Assembly: GCF_000764185.1 (NCBI RefSeq)
Contig: NZ_JQEC01000016.1
Location: 186,001-250,000, forward strand
DNA: 64,000 nucleotides
DNA from: Colwellia psychrerythraea
GTDB taxonomy: Bacteria > Pseudomonadota > Gammaproteobacteria > Enterobacterales > Alteromonadaceae
Direction: 5' to 3'
Part shown: one piece after another, positions 54,582-63,016 of the stretch
Layout of the letters: the number at the start of each line of letters is the position of its first letter
How positions within the stretch are numbered: position 1 is the stretch's first letter
Position numbers and translations under genes: made by a program
The notes under the pieces: generated by a model
Told to the model about the DNA's origin: nothing
The model's database searches: none
What the model saw: only the letters and a program-made list of their open reading frames with translations

Positions 54582-55331
54582 ATGTTAACCTTTACCACTC
54601 ATAAAAAGATAACCAATAAACTTACTCAGCAATTACTTCTTGTCAGCTTACTTACCTTGGGCCTAGCGGCTTGTAATGATAGTGATAATGATAATTCTCC
54701 TGAGGAAGTGGTTGTTGTACCTGTAACACCCGCTATGGAATATAGCTACTCTCTCACATTGACGAACCTAACCTATGGTCAACCTTTATCACCTGTTGCA
54801 GTAACACTGCACGGTGATACAAGAATGTGGCAAGTAGGCCAAGCAGCTTCAGTTGCTTTAGAAAAATTAGCTGAAAGTGGTGATAATACTGATTTTATTT
54901 CACTAGAGGATAACCTTGCATCAACATCAGCTGAAGGCCCTCTTCTGCCTGGCTCAAGCGTTACTTTGAACATCAGTACCACAGAGCCAATGGCAGATTA
55001 TTTAACCGTTGTCACTATGTTAGTGAATACAAATGACGCTTTCTCGGGTCTTACTGGAGTAGATATATCAACATTAGCGCTTAACCAAGAAAAATCATGG
55101 CGATTAAATGTCTATGATTCAGGTACCGAAAAGAATAATGAAGCCGTCGGTACTATTCCAGGCCCAGCAGATGGCGGGGTTGGTTATGATTCTACACGCG
55201 ATGATATCGACTTAGTCGGCTATCATCCTGGTGTAGTTAGCAAAGATGATGGTCTATCAAGCTCAGTATTAACTCAGGCGCATCGTTTTGATAATCCTGC
55301 AGTTAAACTAACCATTACTCGAACTAAGTAG
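54582..55331 (+). CDS. Spondin-domain lipoprotein
   Basis: 249 residues, with a lipobox LGLAAC near residue 31. It shares the spondin pattern of the preceding gene (YSLTLTNLTYGQPLSPVAVTLH, LLPGSSVTLNI, LTVVTMLVNTNDAFSGL, DSGTEKNNEAVG, HRFDNPAVKLTITRTK). Strong ribosome site AAGGGGG. It forms an operon with its paralogue; a two-component pair follows after about 300 bp. Confidence 0.88.
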   Translation: MLTFTTHKKITNKLTQQLLLVSLLTLGLAACNDSDNDNSPEEVVVVPVTPAMEYSYSLTLTNLTYGQPLSPVAVTLHGDTRMWQVGQAASVALEKLAESGDNTDFISLEDNLASTSAEGPLLPGSSVTLNISTTEPMADYLTVVTMLVNTNDAFSGLTGVDISTLALNQEKSWRLNVYDSGTEKNNEAVGTIPGPADGGVGYDSTRDDIDLVGYHPGVVSKDDGLSSSVLTQAHRFDNPAVKLTITRTK

Positions 55332-55371
55332 TGCGCTAGGCCAAGATACCAAGCGGATTAATTAATTGACT

Positions 55372-55401
55372 AACTTAGAGCTACAGTAGTGAACTTAGAG
55401 C
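55372..55401. promoter_or_regulatory. Direct repeat AACTTAGAGC, 20-bp period
   Basis: AACTTAGAGC occurs at 55372-55381 and again at 55392-55401, exactly 20 bp apart, which places both copies on one face of the helix. Possible response-regulator binding site between the spondin genes and the regulator gene; inference only. Confidence 0.45.
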
Positions 55402-55481
55402 AAACAAAATTTGTTAAACATAGTTATTCTATATTTCATTGATTTTGTGATGTTATCAGTTTTCTAATGAGCTCCCGGAGG

Positions 55482-55577
55482 GCGAGTTTAAAAGGCTTAA
55501 AGGCGGCGTTATTGATTTTGACAAGGAATAACCATTCTCTGTAATCAATACCTTGCCTTTAACCTTTTAATTCTCGC
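55482..55577. repeat. 96-bp imperfect nested palindrome
   Basis: Outer arms 55482-55504 and 55555-55577 pair over about 20 of 23 positions. Inside them TATTGATT (55510-55517) pairs with AATCAATA (55543-55550), and GGAAT (55525-55529) faces ATTCT (55534-55538) with one mismatch. RNA from either strand would form a long branched hairpin. It could be a terminator, a leader regulator or a relic of a mobile repeat. Confidence 0.7.
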
Positions 55578-55638
55578 TAAGTTGTCACTTAATTGGTTCG
55601 CTTGGTATAGGTGGTTTTGGCCACTCATTGGCCACACT

Positions 55639-56415
55639 ATGAAAGATAAAATTTTAATCATTGAAGACGAAATTGATATTGCTAAGCTTATTAAAGTGCA
55701 CTTATCTGAATTAGATTTACACTGCGATATTTGCACCCAAGGTGAGCAAGCACTGCAACAAGCTTTAACACAAGACTATCAACTTATTTTACTTGATGTC
55801 ATGTTGCCAGGCATTAGCGGGCTAGATATTTGCCGACAAGTAAGACAAGAAAAACCCTTGCAATCAATTATTATGCTGACCTCTAAAACCTCAGAAATTG
55901 ATCGTATATTGGGCCTTGAATTAGGTGCTGATGATTACATGACCAAGCCATTTAGTATTCGTGAATTACAGGCTCGTGTAAGGAGTCAGTTACGTAGAGT
56001 ACATGCCCTAAGAGCAAAGAATTCCGCCAGTGATAATGAGCAAGTTAATACAGCTAATAAATCTCAGGAGCAAACTCAGGTAGAGCAAATGCCGACATCG
56101 ATAGGACAGCTGCAAGTTGATCATCGATATCATCAAGTAACTTATAAAAATAAAACCATCAACTTAACCGCGACAGAATTTGAGTTGATAGATTTTTTCT
56201 GTAAACACCCTGATCAGGTGTTTTCACGCGCTCAATTACTCGATGGTGTTTGGGGCTACCATCACAATGGCTATGAACACACAGTTAACTCCCACATTAA
56301 TCGCCTTAGAAGTAAACTTGAAGAAAACTGTACTGAGCCAAAAATAATTCAAACCGTCTGGGGAGTGGGTTATAAACTTAATTCCGCCGGCGTAATGCCA
56401 GTGGCGACATCTTAA
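55639..56415 (+). CDS. OmpR-family response regulator
   Basis: 258 residues from the ATG at 55639. Receiver domain with Asp53 (LLDVMLPG) and IIEDE at the N-terminus, a hydrophilic Gln/Glu-rich linker around 125-155, then a winged-helix domain (TATEFELIDFFCKHPDQVFSR in TEFELIDFF form, HTVNSHINRLRSKLEE, TVWGVGYKL). The kinase follows after 30 bp. The preceding spondin genes are candidate targets. Confidence 0.93.
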   Translation: MKDKILIIEDEIDIAKLIKVHLSELDLHCDICTQGEQALQQALTQDYQLILLDVMLPGISGLDICRQVRQEKPLQSIIMLTSKTSEIDRILGLELGADDYMTKPFSIRELQARVRSQLRRVHALRAKNSASDNEQVNTANKSQEQTQVEQMPTSIGQLQVDHRYHQVTYKNKTINLTATEFELIDFFCKHPDQVFSRAQLLDGVWGYHHNGYEHTVNSHINRLRSKLEENCTEPKIIQTVWGVGYKLNSAGVMPVATS

Positions 56416-56445
56416 ATGAGTATTGATAATAAGGACTTTCTTTAG

Positions 56446-57939
56446 ATGAAAATATCACTTTACCAACGTTTAGCCTTAACTCTCTGTGCCGCTTTCATCA
56501 TAATGGCCTCATTACTCGTCGCTTGGAGTAATTCTTTGGTACAAAAATCAAAGTACCAGGCAGAGCAAAAATTACACGTAAACTTAGCTGAACATTTAGC
56601 TCACGATAACCCCTTATTACAAGACGGCGTTTATGATAAAAAAGCCCTAGAAAACCTTTTCCATACCCTTATGTTACTAGGTCCTGCTTTTGAATTTTAC
56701 TTCCTTGATGCAGAGGGTAATATTTTAACCTACTCTGCGGATGCCGCTAAAATAAAGCGAAAATCTGTTTCATTAATACCACTCAAGCAGCTAATAGCCA
56801 AACCTGAACAAGTACCGGTTTTTGGTGATGACCCTCGTGGGTTTAACAATAAGAAAATATTCTCTGCTTCCCCCGTATATCAAGGTGAACTGCTGCAAGG
56901 TTATTTATACATAATTATTGGCGGTGAAATTTATGATTCCATCTTTAGCCAAGTACAAGCTGATAAAGATTTACAAAAATATGGCGCCTTTGTTATCGCC
57001 AGCTTGTTGTTATTATTGTTAGTTTTATTAGCGGTATTTCATTATTTCACTAACCCGGTAAGGGAGCTGGCAAAACAAATGCAGGCACTTAAAGCTGTGC
57101 AATTTGATCAAACAAAAATAGAGCTAAAACAATGGGGGTCTACCACAAACCCCAGTATTAATAATAATGAAGTGCACTTTCTTGGCGCTACTTTCAACGA
57201 CATGGTTGTACAAATTAATCAGCAATTCTCTTTATTAACTGAAAATGACCGAATGCGTCGAGAATTATTAGCTCACTTGTCCCACGACTTACGAACACCA
57301 CTAGCGACTATGCAAGGCTATATTGAAACCTTAGCAATCAAAGGAAATAATTTATCTGATACTGAGCAACAAGAGTATTTAGCGACTGTGCAGCGTAATG
57401 TTAGCCAACTTAAACGCCTTATTGACCAAATATTTGAATTAGCACATTTAGAAAATGGTCAAGTGACTGTTAGTTTAGAGACCTTTGCCATAGGTGAACT
57501 GCTACATGACATTCTGGCAAAATTTACTTTAAAAGCTGCCGATAAAAACATTGCTTTAACGTTACAGCCGCAACCATGTCAATTTATTGTTTATTCTGAT
57601 ATTGCGAAGTTAGAAAGAATCATGACCAATTTATTAGAAAATGCCATCAGACATACCGATATCGGTGGTGAGATAGTCATGACAGTAACGCAACTAACAT
57701 CACAGGTTAAAGTGAGCGTTACTGATAATGGTAGTGGAATTAGTAAGGAGGATATTGCCTATATATTTGATGCTAGATATCGGGCAAGTAACGCCATAGA
57801 AGATAATATTCAACATACTGGTTTGGGCTTAGCGATCAGCCAAAAGTTATCTCAAGTGCTCAATTCCGAACTTACGGTTAACAGTGTCCTTGGTAATGGC
57901 AGTAGTTTTTCATTATCCTTACCCACGCTAAAGCCATAA
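56446..57939 (+). CDS. Sensor histidine kinase
   Basis: 497 residues. Helices at about 8-28 and 185-205 surround a periplasmic sensor of ~155 residues; HAMP-like linker; HisKA with LLAHLSHDLRTPLATMQGY near residue 280; HATPase with NLLENAIRHTD, TDNGSGI and HTGLGLAISQKL. Partner of the preceding response regulator. Stimulus unknown. Confidence 0.94.
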   Translation: MKISLYQRLALTLCAAFIIMASLLVAWSNSLVQKSKYQAEQKLHVNLAEHLAHDNPLLQDGVYDKKALENLFHTLMLLGPAFEFYFLDAEGNILTYSADAAKIKRKSVSLIPLKQLIAKPEQVPVFGDDPRGFNNKKIFSASPVYQGELLQGYLYIIIGGEIYDSIFSQVQADKDLQKYGAFVIASLLLLLLVLLAVFHYFTNPVRELAKQMQALKAVQFDQTKIELKQWGSTTNPSINNNEVHFLGATFNDMVVQINQQFSLLTENDRMRRELLAHLSHDLRTPLATMQGYIETLAIKGNNLSDTEQQEYLATVQRNVSQLKRLIDQIFELAHLENGQVTVSLETFAIGELLHDILAKFTLKAADKNIALTLQPQPCQFIVYSDIAKLERIMTNLLENAIRHTDIGGEIVMTVTQLTSQVKVSVTDNGSGISKEDIAYIFDARYRASNAIEDNIQHTGLGLAISQKLSQVLNSELTVNSVLGNGSSFSLSLPTLKP

Positions 57940-57981
57940 GTTTTTGACAGGTCATTTGATTTCAAGCAAAGCGTAAGTGGA

Positions 57982-58296
57982 TTAGTCAATAATGCGATAT
58001 ATTTCCCATTTAGGTGTACCAGAAACAACATAAGGCTCTAAGTTTTTACTCCATTCAAGATGAGAGTCTATCTGAGCCAATTTTTGCCAAGCATCATTGA
58101 GCTCGGTTAAATTTGCAATCGTTATTTCTGAAATAACACTCGACTCTAATGCGCCAACAGAGCCCACTAAAATACGAGAGTTTTCTTTAGTCCAACCTAT
58201 TTGCGAGCCAACCTCATTGAACCATTTAGTTAAGGAGTCAACCACTTCAGGTTTGTGACCAAATTTAGCATCAATACACCACCTTGCAACCATCAT
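57982..58296 (-). CDS. Hypothetical protein, possible dimeric alpha-beta barrel
   Basis: 104 residues, soluble. The start MMVARWCIDAKFGHKPEVVDSLTKWFNEVG and end YVVSGTPKWEIYRIID suggest a ferredoxin-like alpha-beta fold such as NIPSNAP or ABM domains, but I do not recognise the family. GGAG stands about 7 nt before the ATG. It reads against the kinase gene and has a terminator of the upstream deacetylase gene just before it. Confidence 0.72.
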   Translation of the reverse strand: MMVARWCIDAKFGHKPEVVDSLTKWFNEVGSQIGWTKENSRILVGSVGALESSVISEITIANLTELNDAWQKLAQIDSHLEWSKNLEPYVVSGTPKWEIYRIID

Positions 58297-58318
58297 TACT
58301 ATATCTCCAACAGAGAAA

Positions 58319-58341
58319 AATCATACTCGATAAGTATGATT
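58319..58341 (-). terminator. Rho-independent terminator of the polysaccharide deacetylase gene
   Basis: AATCATACT (58319-58327) pairs with AGTATGATT (58333-58341), 5-nt loop. On the minus strand it is followed by TTTTTCTC, so it ends leftward transcription. Confidence 0.72.
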
Positions 58342-58409
58342 CATCTAAATGGAATTTCCATTTCAGCCGTTATTTAGTATTTACCCCGCTGTAAAGAAAA
58401 TGGCGTAAT

Positions 58410-60062
58410 TTAATGTTTATCGCTTATACCTAGTAAGGTTTCAAGGTTAACAAAATGATAACCTTGCGCTTGGTAATGAGCAATAATTGCGGGTAATGAG
58501 TCAACTGTATTTTGCCTATTACCGCCAGCATCATGCATTAAGGTGATCACTTCCTCATGTTGATTGTTAATCAATTCACTTTCAATTTTTTCAATACTAT
58601 TTAATGCCGGATTCCAATCCCTTGAGTCTACCGACCAAAGTATTACTTTCATGCCCTTTGCCGCTAAATGTTCAATTTGTTCATCTGAAATTTCGCCATA
58701 AGGCGGTCGGTAAAATCGTGGCATGATATTAAATAATTGTAGAAATTCATCATTAGTTTTTGCCACTTGTTGTTGCCATAAATCCTCACCGGAATAACTC
58801 ATACCATTGGCATGGTCCCAGCTATGATTAGCTATCGTATGACCTGCTATTATACTGCGCTTAACGACTTCCTGGTAATTAGCTAAATTCTGCCCTTGCC
58901 AAAAAAAACTTGCTGGCACCTGTGCTTTTTCCAGCACGTCTAAAATTTTTGTCGTGTACTCTGACGGACCATCATCAAAAGACAAGGCAATCAGTTTTTG
59001 GTGATTTAAACCTTCAATAAAATAACTACCTAGGTATAAACTGGCTTGGCGAGCAAGCTCTTCGATAGCAATTTGATCGGGTACATTACCGGTTCGTACA
59101 TATTGCTCCGGCTTTTTAATCGCTTTATTTTCACCATCGAGCCAAGATAAAAACATGCTACTCGCCAGACTATAGCTATTACTAGCATTACTGCCGTTAT
59201 AAAAGGAAAAGTGCTGTGACACCAAATAATAACCAACTGCATTGGCTGTACCTTGTTCACTGAACGACGTATCATCAAACCAGTTTTCAATAAGTACGCC
59301 ATCTTCGAGACCAGATTTCACCTGTGTCAATGCAGCCAGCAACTCAGACTGTTCGATTTCAACCGAAAATGTAATTTCATCTGCAGGTAAAGTTTGCTTT
59401 AAAAAATGTAAAGCTAAACCTCGAGAAACTAAACGCTCAAAGATACTATTGTCATGTTGATATTTTATACGCTCACTCTGATAAATAATGTTACTTAGCT
59501 CGGCTGATAACAAAGTATTGCTCTTTGAATTTTCAAGCAAGGCATCAACATTTAACATAACAAGAATGACGCCATCACCGACAAGGGTAAAACTTGCTTG
59601 CTCAACGCCCTCATCACTGTTAACTGATGACACTGGACTGAAAAGTATCTTTTTATAAAGCGCTGGCGCACCTGAAGAGCTTAACTGACTAAAGGCAAAG
59701 TTTTGCTGAGTAAAGGTTTTATTTATCTGCGGAATGATTAGCTGTAAACTTGTCTGTAGTACTACCGGGATATTACTACTATTTGGCCAGTAAACTTGTA
59801 AGCCTGATTGTTCATAACCAGTTAAAGTAATTAACTTATAAACTTCATCGGTAGAATTAATACTTTGAGTAAAATTTGTTTGAATTATAGTGCTTTGCGT
59901 AACTATTCCGCCAGTACCTACAGTGATATCCACAGGCGTTGAGCTAGAATCGCCACAGCCAGAAAGTAAAATGCTAAACATCACTACACCAGCGACTAAT
60001 CCCAAAGAATGTCCTGTTATTAATCTTTTATATCGTTGAAAAGTCTGAGCTAAAAACCACAT
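58410..60062 (-). CDS. Polysaccharide deacetylase (NodB domain) lipoprotein
   Basis: 550 residues. Lipobox in VVMFSILLSGCGDSS near residue 35. An N-terminal ~300-residue domain of unknown type precedes a NodB domain: SFDDGP near 365 (metal Asp), NHSWDH (His-x3-His), FYRPPYG, LWSVDSRDW and ITLMHDAGG, i.e. all five catalytic motifs. It should remove acetyl groups from N-acetylated polysaccharide, perhaps chitin, exopolysaccharide or peptidoglycan, from the membrane-anchored periplasmic side. The N-terminal half is unlike the usual short deacetylases. Confidence 0.9.
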   Translation of the reverse strand: MWFLAQTFQRYKRLITGHSLGLVAGVVMFSILLSGCGDSSSTPVDITVGTGGIVTQSTIIQTNFTQSINSTDEVYKLITLTGYEQSGLQVYWPNSSNIPVVLQTSLQLIIPQINKTFTQQNFAFSQLSSSGAPALYKKILFSPVSSVNSDEGVEQASFTLVGDGVILVMLNVDALLENSKSNTLLSAELSNIIYQSERIKYQHDNSIFERLVSRGLALHFLKQTLPADEITFSVEIEQSELLAALTQVKSGLEDGVLIENWFDDTSFSEQGTANAVGYYLVSQHFSFYNGSNASNSYSLASSMFLSWLDGENKAIKKPEQYVRTGNVPDQIAIEELARQASLYLGSYFIEGLNHQKLIALSFDDGPSEYTTKILDVLEKAQVPASFFWQGQNLANYQEVVKRSIIAGHTIANHSWDHANGMSYSGEDLWQQQVAKTNDEFLQLFNIMPRFYRPPYGEISDEQIEHLAAKGMKVILWSVDSRDWNPALNSIEKIESELINNQHEEVITLMHDAGGNRQNTVDSLPAIIAHYQAQGYHFVNLETLLGISDKH

Positions 60063-60160
60063 AAATACCCTTTTATAACTCCTTCATTAACGATTAAATT
60101 ACGTGGCTTTTTCTTGTTAAGCAAGTGATTGTTTTTAATAAAATACTTATAAAATTTCAA

Positions 60161-62350
60161 CTAGGAATAGCTAACTTTTACTGGGATAGTTAACACCCGT
60201 TTGCCTTTATGTTTAAGCCAGAAATAAATTAAAACAAAGGTTAATAAAGCAAAGCTAATGGTTATACTGGCACTTAACGGTGCAGCCATAAAATTACCTA
60301 TTTGATAACATAAGGTAGCCACCAAATATGCAAAAGTAAAACTCCACACGGCAGCAAATCCTGCCCAGCGACTACCCACTTCATTTTTGATTGCTCCCAT
60401 CGCAGCAACACAAGGGGTATAAAGTAAAATAAACAATAAATAGCTAAAAGCGCCTAACTGACTAACAAAAGCTAACTGCATTCGCTGGTAAGTGCTTAAT
60501 TCAACCCCTTGCTCTTGGGCGGCAAGGTTTAAGTCACTAATTTCACCAACGCTAATACCCAAAGGATCGTCAGGGGCAATGCCTAATAAATTTTCTTTGA
60601 TACTATCAGTCGCCTCTTGCCAGCTTTGTATTAACGATGGCTGCTCTTGATCTTCTCCTGCATGAGGTGAGTATAAATTATTAAAGGTAGCAACCAATAC
60701 TTCCTTAGCAAAAATACCGGTGATAATACCTACGCCTGCTTGCCAATTATCCTCTTGAACGCCCATGGGTGCCAATAACGGCATAACCACTTTAGCACTT
60801 TGGCTTAATACTGAATTTTCACTATCTTGGTGACCAAATTGACCGTCAGTGCCAATAGAATTAAAAAAGTTTAATAAACACACCACAATGACAATGGTTT
60901 TACCTGCGCCAGTGACAAAACCACTAGTACGTTGCCATACACGCTGACTAAGGTCAGATATTTTTGGCATTTCATAATGAGGTAATTCCATAATATTTAA
61001 TGAGGCTGTGCCTGATAAAACGGTTTTCTTTAATAAGAAGCCGGTAAATATCGCAGCGGCAATACCAACTAAATACAATAAAAACACTAAGTTTTGACCA
61101 TTATCAGGAAAAAATGCCGCAGCAAATAATGCATACACAGGTAACCTTGCCCCACATGACATAAAGGGGGACATCATTATCGTAGTAATACGCTCTCGCT
61201 CACTATCAAGGATTCTTGCTGACATTACTGCAGGCACAGTACAACCAAAGCCAACAATTAGCGGCACAAAAGCTTTACCAGGCAAGCCAATTTTTTGCAT
61301 AACACTGTCAACGACAAAGGCCGCACGTGCTAAATAACCAGAGCTTTCTAAAAGTGATAAGCCGATAAACAAACAGGCAATAACCGGAATAAAGGTTGCT
61401 ACGGTTTGTATGCCACTACCAAAGCCCTCAACAATTGTGAGTAGCCACTGTGGTAAGTCTAATGGTGCGAGAAAATGTAAGGGATAAGCAACAAACAAGG
61501 TGCCGCTAAGAATATCAAAGAAGTCGATAAAAGCACTGCCGACGTTAATGGCAAACATAAAGAGTAAATACATTACCCCCAGAAATACCGGCACTCCCAT
61601 TATTGGATGTAAGACAATACTATCAATTCTTTCTGAAAAGGGTTTGTCACTCGAGCTAGGATTGGCAAAAGCAGCGTTAGTTGTTTCAACACTACTCACA
61701 CGCGCCAACATGTCGGTAATGAAGTCATAACGGGCTTGCATTGTCTTGATATTTTTTTTGGCTTCTTGTCCTTTATTTTTGTCTAAACTAACACCATCCA
61801 CAATACTTTGATGACTAGCTGATAGCTTAGCTGTCACTTGACTAAGTGCTTGTTGTACTTCTGCTAAGGCTTCACCACGTTGAGCACTTATGGCTATAAC
61901 TGGGCAACCTAGTTCAGCAGATAACTGCTCTAAGTCAATCTCTAAATGTTTTTGTCTATCGCTTTTATTAAGTACCACTATCATAGGTACTCCCAACTCA
62001 AGCAACTGACTGGTTAAATACAGCTGCCTACTAAGTTGGCTAATATCAACAACATTCACTAAACAGTCAATATCACTATTTTGCAAAAAGGTCTGAGAAA
62101 TAGTCAGGTCTTTACCCTGCTCTCTTTGTCGTTCTAGTGAACTCAAACCGGGTAAATCTGATAGAAAGGCAGCTTGATTAAGCAAGGTAAAACTAGTTTT
62201 TTTAGCCGCAACCGTCACACCTGACCAATTGCCTACTTTTTGCTTACTTTGGTTTTTGTTGTTTTCATGGCCAGATAATAACAGGTTAAATAAAGTACTT
62301 TTGCCTGAGTTGGCAAAACCAACCAGAGCGAAATGTTTTGATTGTTTCAC
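60161..62350 (-). CDS. feoB: Ferrous iron transporter FeoB
   Basis: 729 residues. Cytosolic G domain: G1 GFANSGKSTLFNLL near residue 11, G3 DLPGLSSL near 64, G4 NKSD near 127. Then a membrane part with two Gate motifs, including GCTVPAVMSAR near 375 and a C-terminal CVAAMGAIKNE near 640. The start is a GTG at 62350. It imports Fe(II) across the inner membrane; FeoA is 72 bp upstream and a Fur-like box precedes both. Confidence 0.96.
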   Translation of the reverse strand: MKQSKHFALVGFANSGKSTLFNLLLSGHENNKNQSKQKVGNWSGVTVAAKKTSFTLLNQAAFLSDLPGLSSLERQREQGKDLTISQTFLQNSDIDCLVNVVDISQLSRQLYLTSQLLELGVPMIVVLNKSDRQKHLEIDLEQLSAELGCPVIAISAQRGEALAEVQQALSQVTAKLSASHQSIVDGVSLDKNKGQEAKKNIKTMQARYDFITDMLARVSSVETTNAAFANPSSSDKPFSERIDSIVLHPIMGVPVFLGVMYLLFMFAINVGSAFIDFFDILSGTLFVAYPLHFLAPLDLPQWLLTIVEGFGSGIQTVATFIPVIACLFIGLSLLESSGYLARAAFVVDSVMQKIGLPGKAFVPLIVGFGCTVPAVMSARILDSERERITTIMMSPFMSCGARLPVYALFAAAFFPDNGQNLVFLLYLVGIAAAIFTGFLLKKTVLSGTASLNIMELPHYEMPKISDLSQRVWQRTSGFVTGAGKTIVIVVCLLNFFNSIGTDGQFGHQDSENSVLSQSAKVVMPLLAPMGVQEDNWQAGVGIITGIFAKEVLVATFNNLYSPHAGEDQEQPSLIQSWQEATDSIKENLLGIAPDDPLGISVGEISDLNLAAQEQGVELSTYQRMQLAFVSQLGAFSYLLFILLYTPCVAAMGAIKNEVGSRWAGFAAVWSFTFAYLVATLCYQIGNFMAAPLSASITISFALLTFVLIYFWLKHKGKRVLTIPVKVSYS

Positions 62351-62422
62351 GGAAAGATTCTTTTGAGTTTGATTGTTATAAATGTATTAGCGGGTTAATC
62401 AACTTACTGCTTAAGTCATTAA

Positions 62423-62644
62423 TTAAAGGCTAACGCCTATTTGTTCTGCGATAGCACGTTGAATACTAATTTTGGTATTATGCAAGCGAAAGGCCATAGG
62501 GCCCTTAAATGGCGCTTTATGTGCTAATGATATGTGAGAGCGCAGCGTAAAACCTTGCTCAATCAATTGAGCGGCAATAGCTTCATCTTTAGGTAAGACA
62601 CTAATTTTAGCTAGTTTGTTAAGGGGAAGTTCTGCTAGAGTCAT
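62423..62644 (-). CDS. feoA: Ferrous iron transport protein FeoA
   Basis: 73 residues with an SH3-like fold: LPLNKLAKISVLPKDEA, then LIEQGFTLRSHISLAHKAPF and FRLHNTKISIQRAIAEQIGV. FeoA is a small cytosolic partner needed for FeoB activity. It is the first gene of the feoAB operon. Confidence 0.94.
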   Translation of the reverse strand: MTLAELPLNKLAKISVLPKDEAIAAQLIEQGFTLRSHISLAHKAPFKGPMAFRLHNTKISIQRAIAEQIGVSL

Positions 62645-62696
62645 GGTATAAGTCCAAAAAACATTTCATTAACCCATAACAGGTAATCTAAGAATT

Positions 62697-62720
62697 AATG
62701 ATAATTACTATTATTTAGAT
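62697..62720 (-). promoter_or_regulatory. Fur-like box upstream of feoAB
   Basis: The sequence AATGATAATTACTATTATTT is close to the Fur pattern (GATAAT with an inverted ATTAT), and a second GATAAT follows within 10 bp. It lies about 55 bp before the feoA ATG. Confidence 0.65.
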
Positions 62721-62810
62721 AATAGCATTAGCCTGAAAAAATCAATAGTAAAACAACGTAACCAATCATGATATTGCTCAAACAAAACGCATCATTAACT
62801 AGGGATATTT

Positions 62811-62876
62811 ATGAAAGATCCTATTAAGGTATGTAGCGAATGGGTTACTCGCGCTTTCATAGGAAATGAGCTTTAG
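62811..62876 (+). CDS. Possible 21-residue leader-type small ORF
   Basis: ATG at 62811, AGGGAT 5-8 nt upstream, stop TAG at 62874-62876. The product MKDPIKVCSEWVTRAFIGNEL has one Cys and is followed at once by an 11-bp hairpin (62881-62891 with 62895-62905). No family known; could be chance. Confidence 0.3.
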   Translation: MKDPIKVCSEWVTRAFIGNEL

Positions 62877-62880
62877 CTAA

Positions 62881-62905
62881 CGACAATTATTTATAATAAT
62901 TGTCG
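62881..62905. other. 11-bp perfect hairpin after the small ORF
   Basis: CGACAATTATT (62881-62891) pairs with AATAATTGTCG (62895-62905), loop TAT. No T run follows on the plus strand. Confidence 0.5.
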
Positions 62906-63016
62906 GCCAACTCTATTCCACTGATAAAATGACTATAATTAATACCGTTGCGCTACCTACATGTAATAACTCACAGTCATAAAGGCTACAAGCAGACCTA
63001 CCCGAGAGCTAGTTAT

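Larger units (their letters stand above)
55332..55638. other. Intergenic region before the second response regulator
   Basis: 307 bases. Contains a direct repeat of AACTTAGAGC with 20-bp period and a 96-bp nested palindrome (separate entries), then the start of the regulator. A TTG-initiated extension of the regulator frame into this region (from 55582) is not favoured. Confidence 0.6.
62645..63016. other. Intergenic region upstream of feoA and the TPR gene
   Basis: 372 bases. It contains the Fur-like box, a 22-codon frame and a hairpin (separate entries), and a TATAAT-like stretch near 62935 that may serve the rightward gene. Confidence 0.55.
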
